Of a DNA stretch of 14,041 bases, positions 13,992 through 14,041 are shown in pieces. The position numbers were made by a program, and so were the translations under genes. This stretch comes from Gammaproteobacteria bacterium (GTDB taxonomy: Bacteria > Pseudomonadota > Gammaproteobacteria > Porifericomitales > Porifericomitaceae): assembly GCA_028817255.1 (NCBI GenBank), contig JAPPQA010000084.1, positions 1 through 14,041 on the forward strand, in the 5' to 3' direction. The notes beneath the pieces are model-generated. The model ran no database searches, was not told where the DNA came from, and worked only from the letters and a program-made list of their open reading frames with translations. Within the stretch, counting starts at the first letter, position 1; every line of letters begins with the position of its first letter.

Positions 13992-14041
13992 GACAGGATA
14001 CCGGGCGTAGCGCAGAAAATCCACCGCTTGGCAAGGCGTCG

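Noticed and set aside
13988..14041. Possible end of another gene at the right edge
   Set aside because: Too short to assign; none of the three minus-strand frames shows a recognisable C-terminus, so no feature is claimed.

Overview
The window looks like core chromosome from a GC-rich gammaproteobacterium with an autotrophic (Calvin-Benson-Bassham) capacity. The gene families support this: RpoH with a canonical RpoH box, MsbA, UvrD with its C-terminal domain, PmbA/TldE, TgpA, a c5-type cytochrome and CPHC-type DsbA. A proteobacterial-type phosphoribulokinase points to CO2 fixation, as in sulfur-oxidising or related chemolithoautotrophs. The lineage is inferred from protein resemblance only. 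I see no insertion sequence, phage, CRISPR or rRNA, and no gene-free stretch above 300 bases.

Layout. 1-859 (-): rpoH, cut by the left edge at about its last codons, preceded by a sigma70-like promoter and a near-consensus CIRCE operator (881-907). 968-1852 (-): phosphoribulokinase. 1999-3759 (+): MsbA-like lipid A flippase, divergent from prk. 3811-9118 (-): a tight four-gene run transcribed pmbA > moxR-type AAA+ ATPase > DUF58 > tgpA transglutaminase. The junctions are a 14-bp overlap, a 2-bp gap and a 4-bp gap. 9189-11324 (+): uvrD, divergent from pmbA. 11393-12511 (+): TakP-like TRAP substrate-binding lipoprotein with no membrane subunits beside it. 12548-13087 (-): membrane-anchored cytochrome c5. 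13179-13252 (+): tRNA-Arg(CCG). 13286-13924 (-): dsbA.

How the parts relate. rpoH appears to be under HrcA/CIRCE repression, which would place the heat-shock sigma factor below the HrcA repressor. The pmbA-moxR-DUF58-tgpA run combines a peptide-maturation protease homologue with an envelope module: a chaperone-like ATPase, a membrane DUF58 protein and a periplasmic transglutaminase. The remaining genes are housekeeping: outer-membrane biogenesis (msbA), DNA repair (uvrD), periplasmic electron transfer (cytochrome c5) and disulfide formation (dsbA).

The least expected sequence features are the CIRCE site on rpoH with a hairpin beside its ribosome binding site, a perfect 15-bp-arm palindrome inside tgpA (4018-4050), and the pmbA/uvrD intergenic region, where both divergent -10 boxes lie 6-7 bases from the start codons, as expected for leaderless messages. 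I did not find a clearly undescribed multi-gene system.
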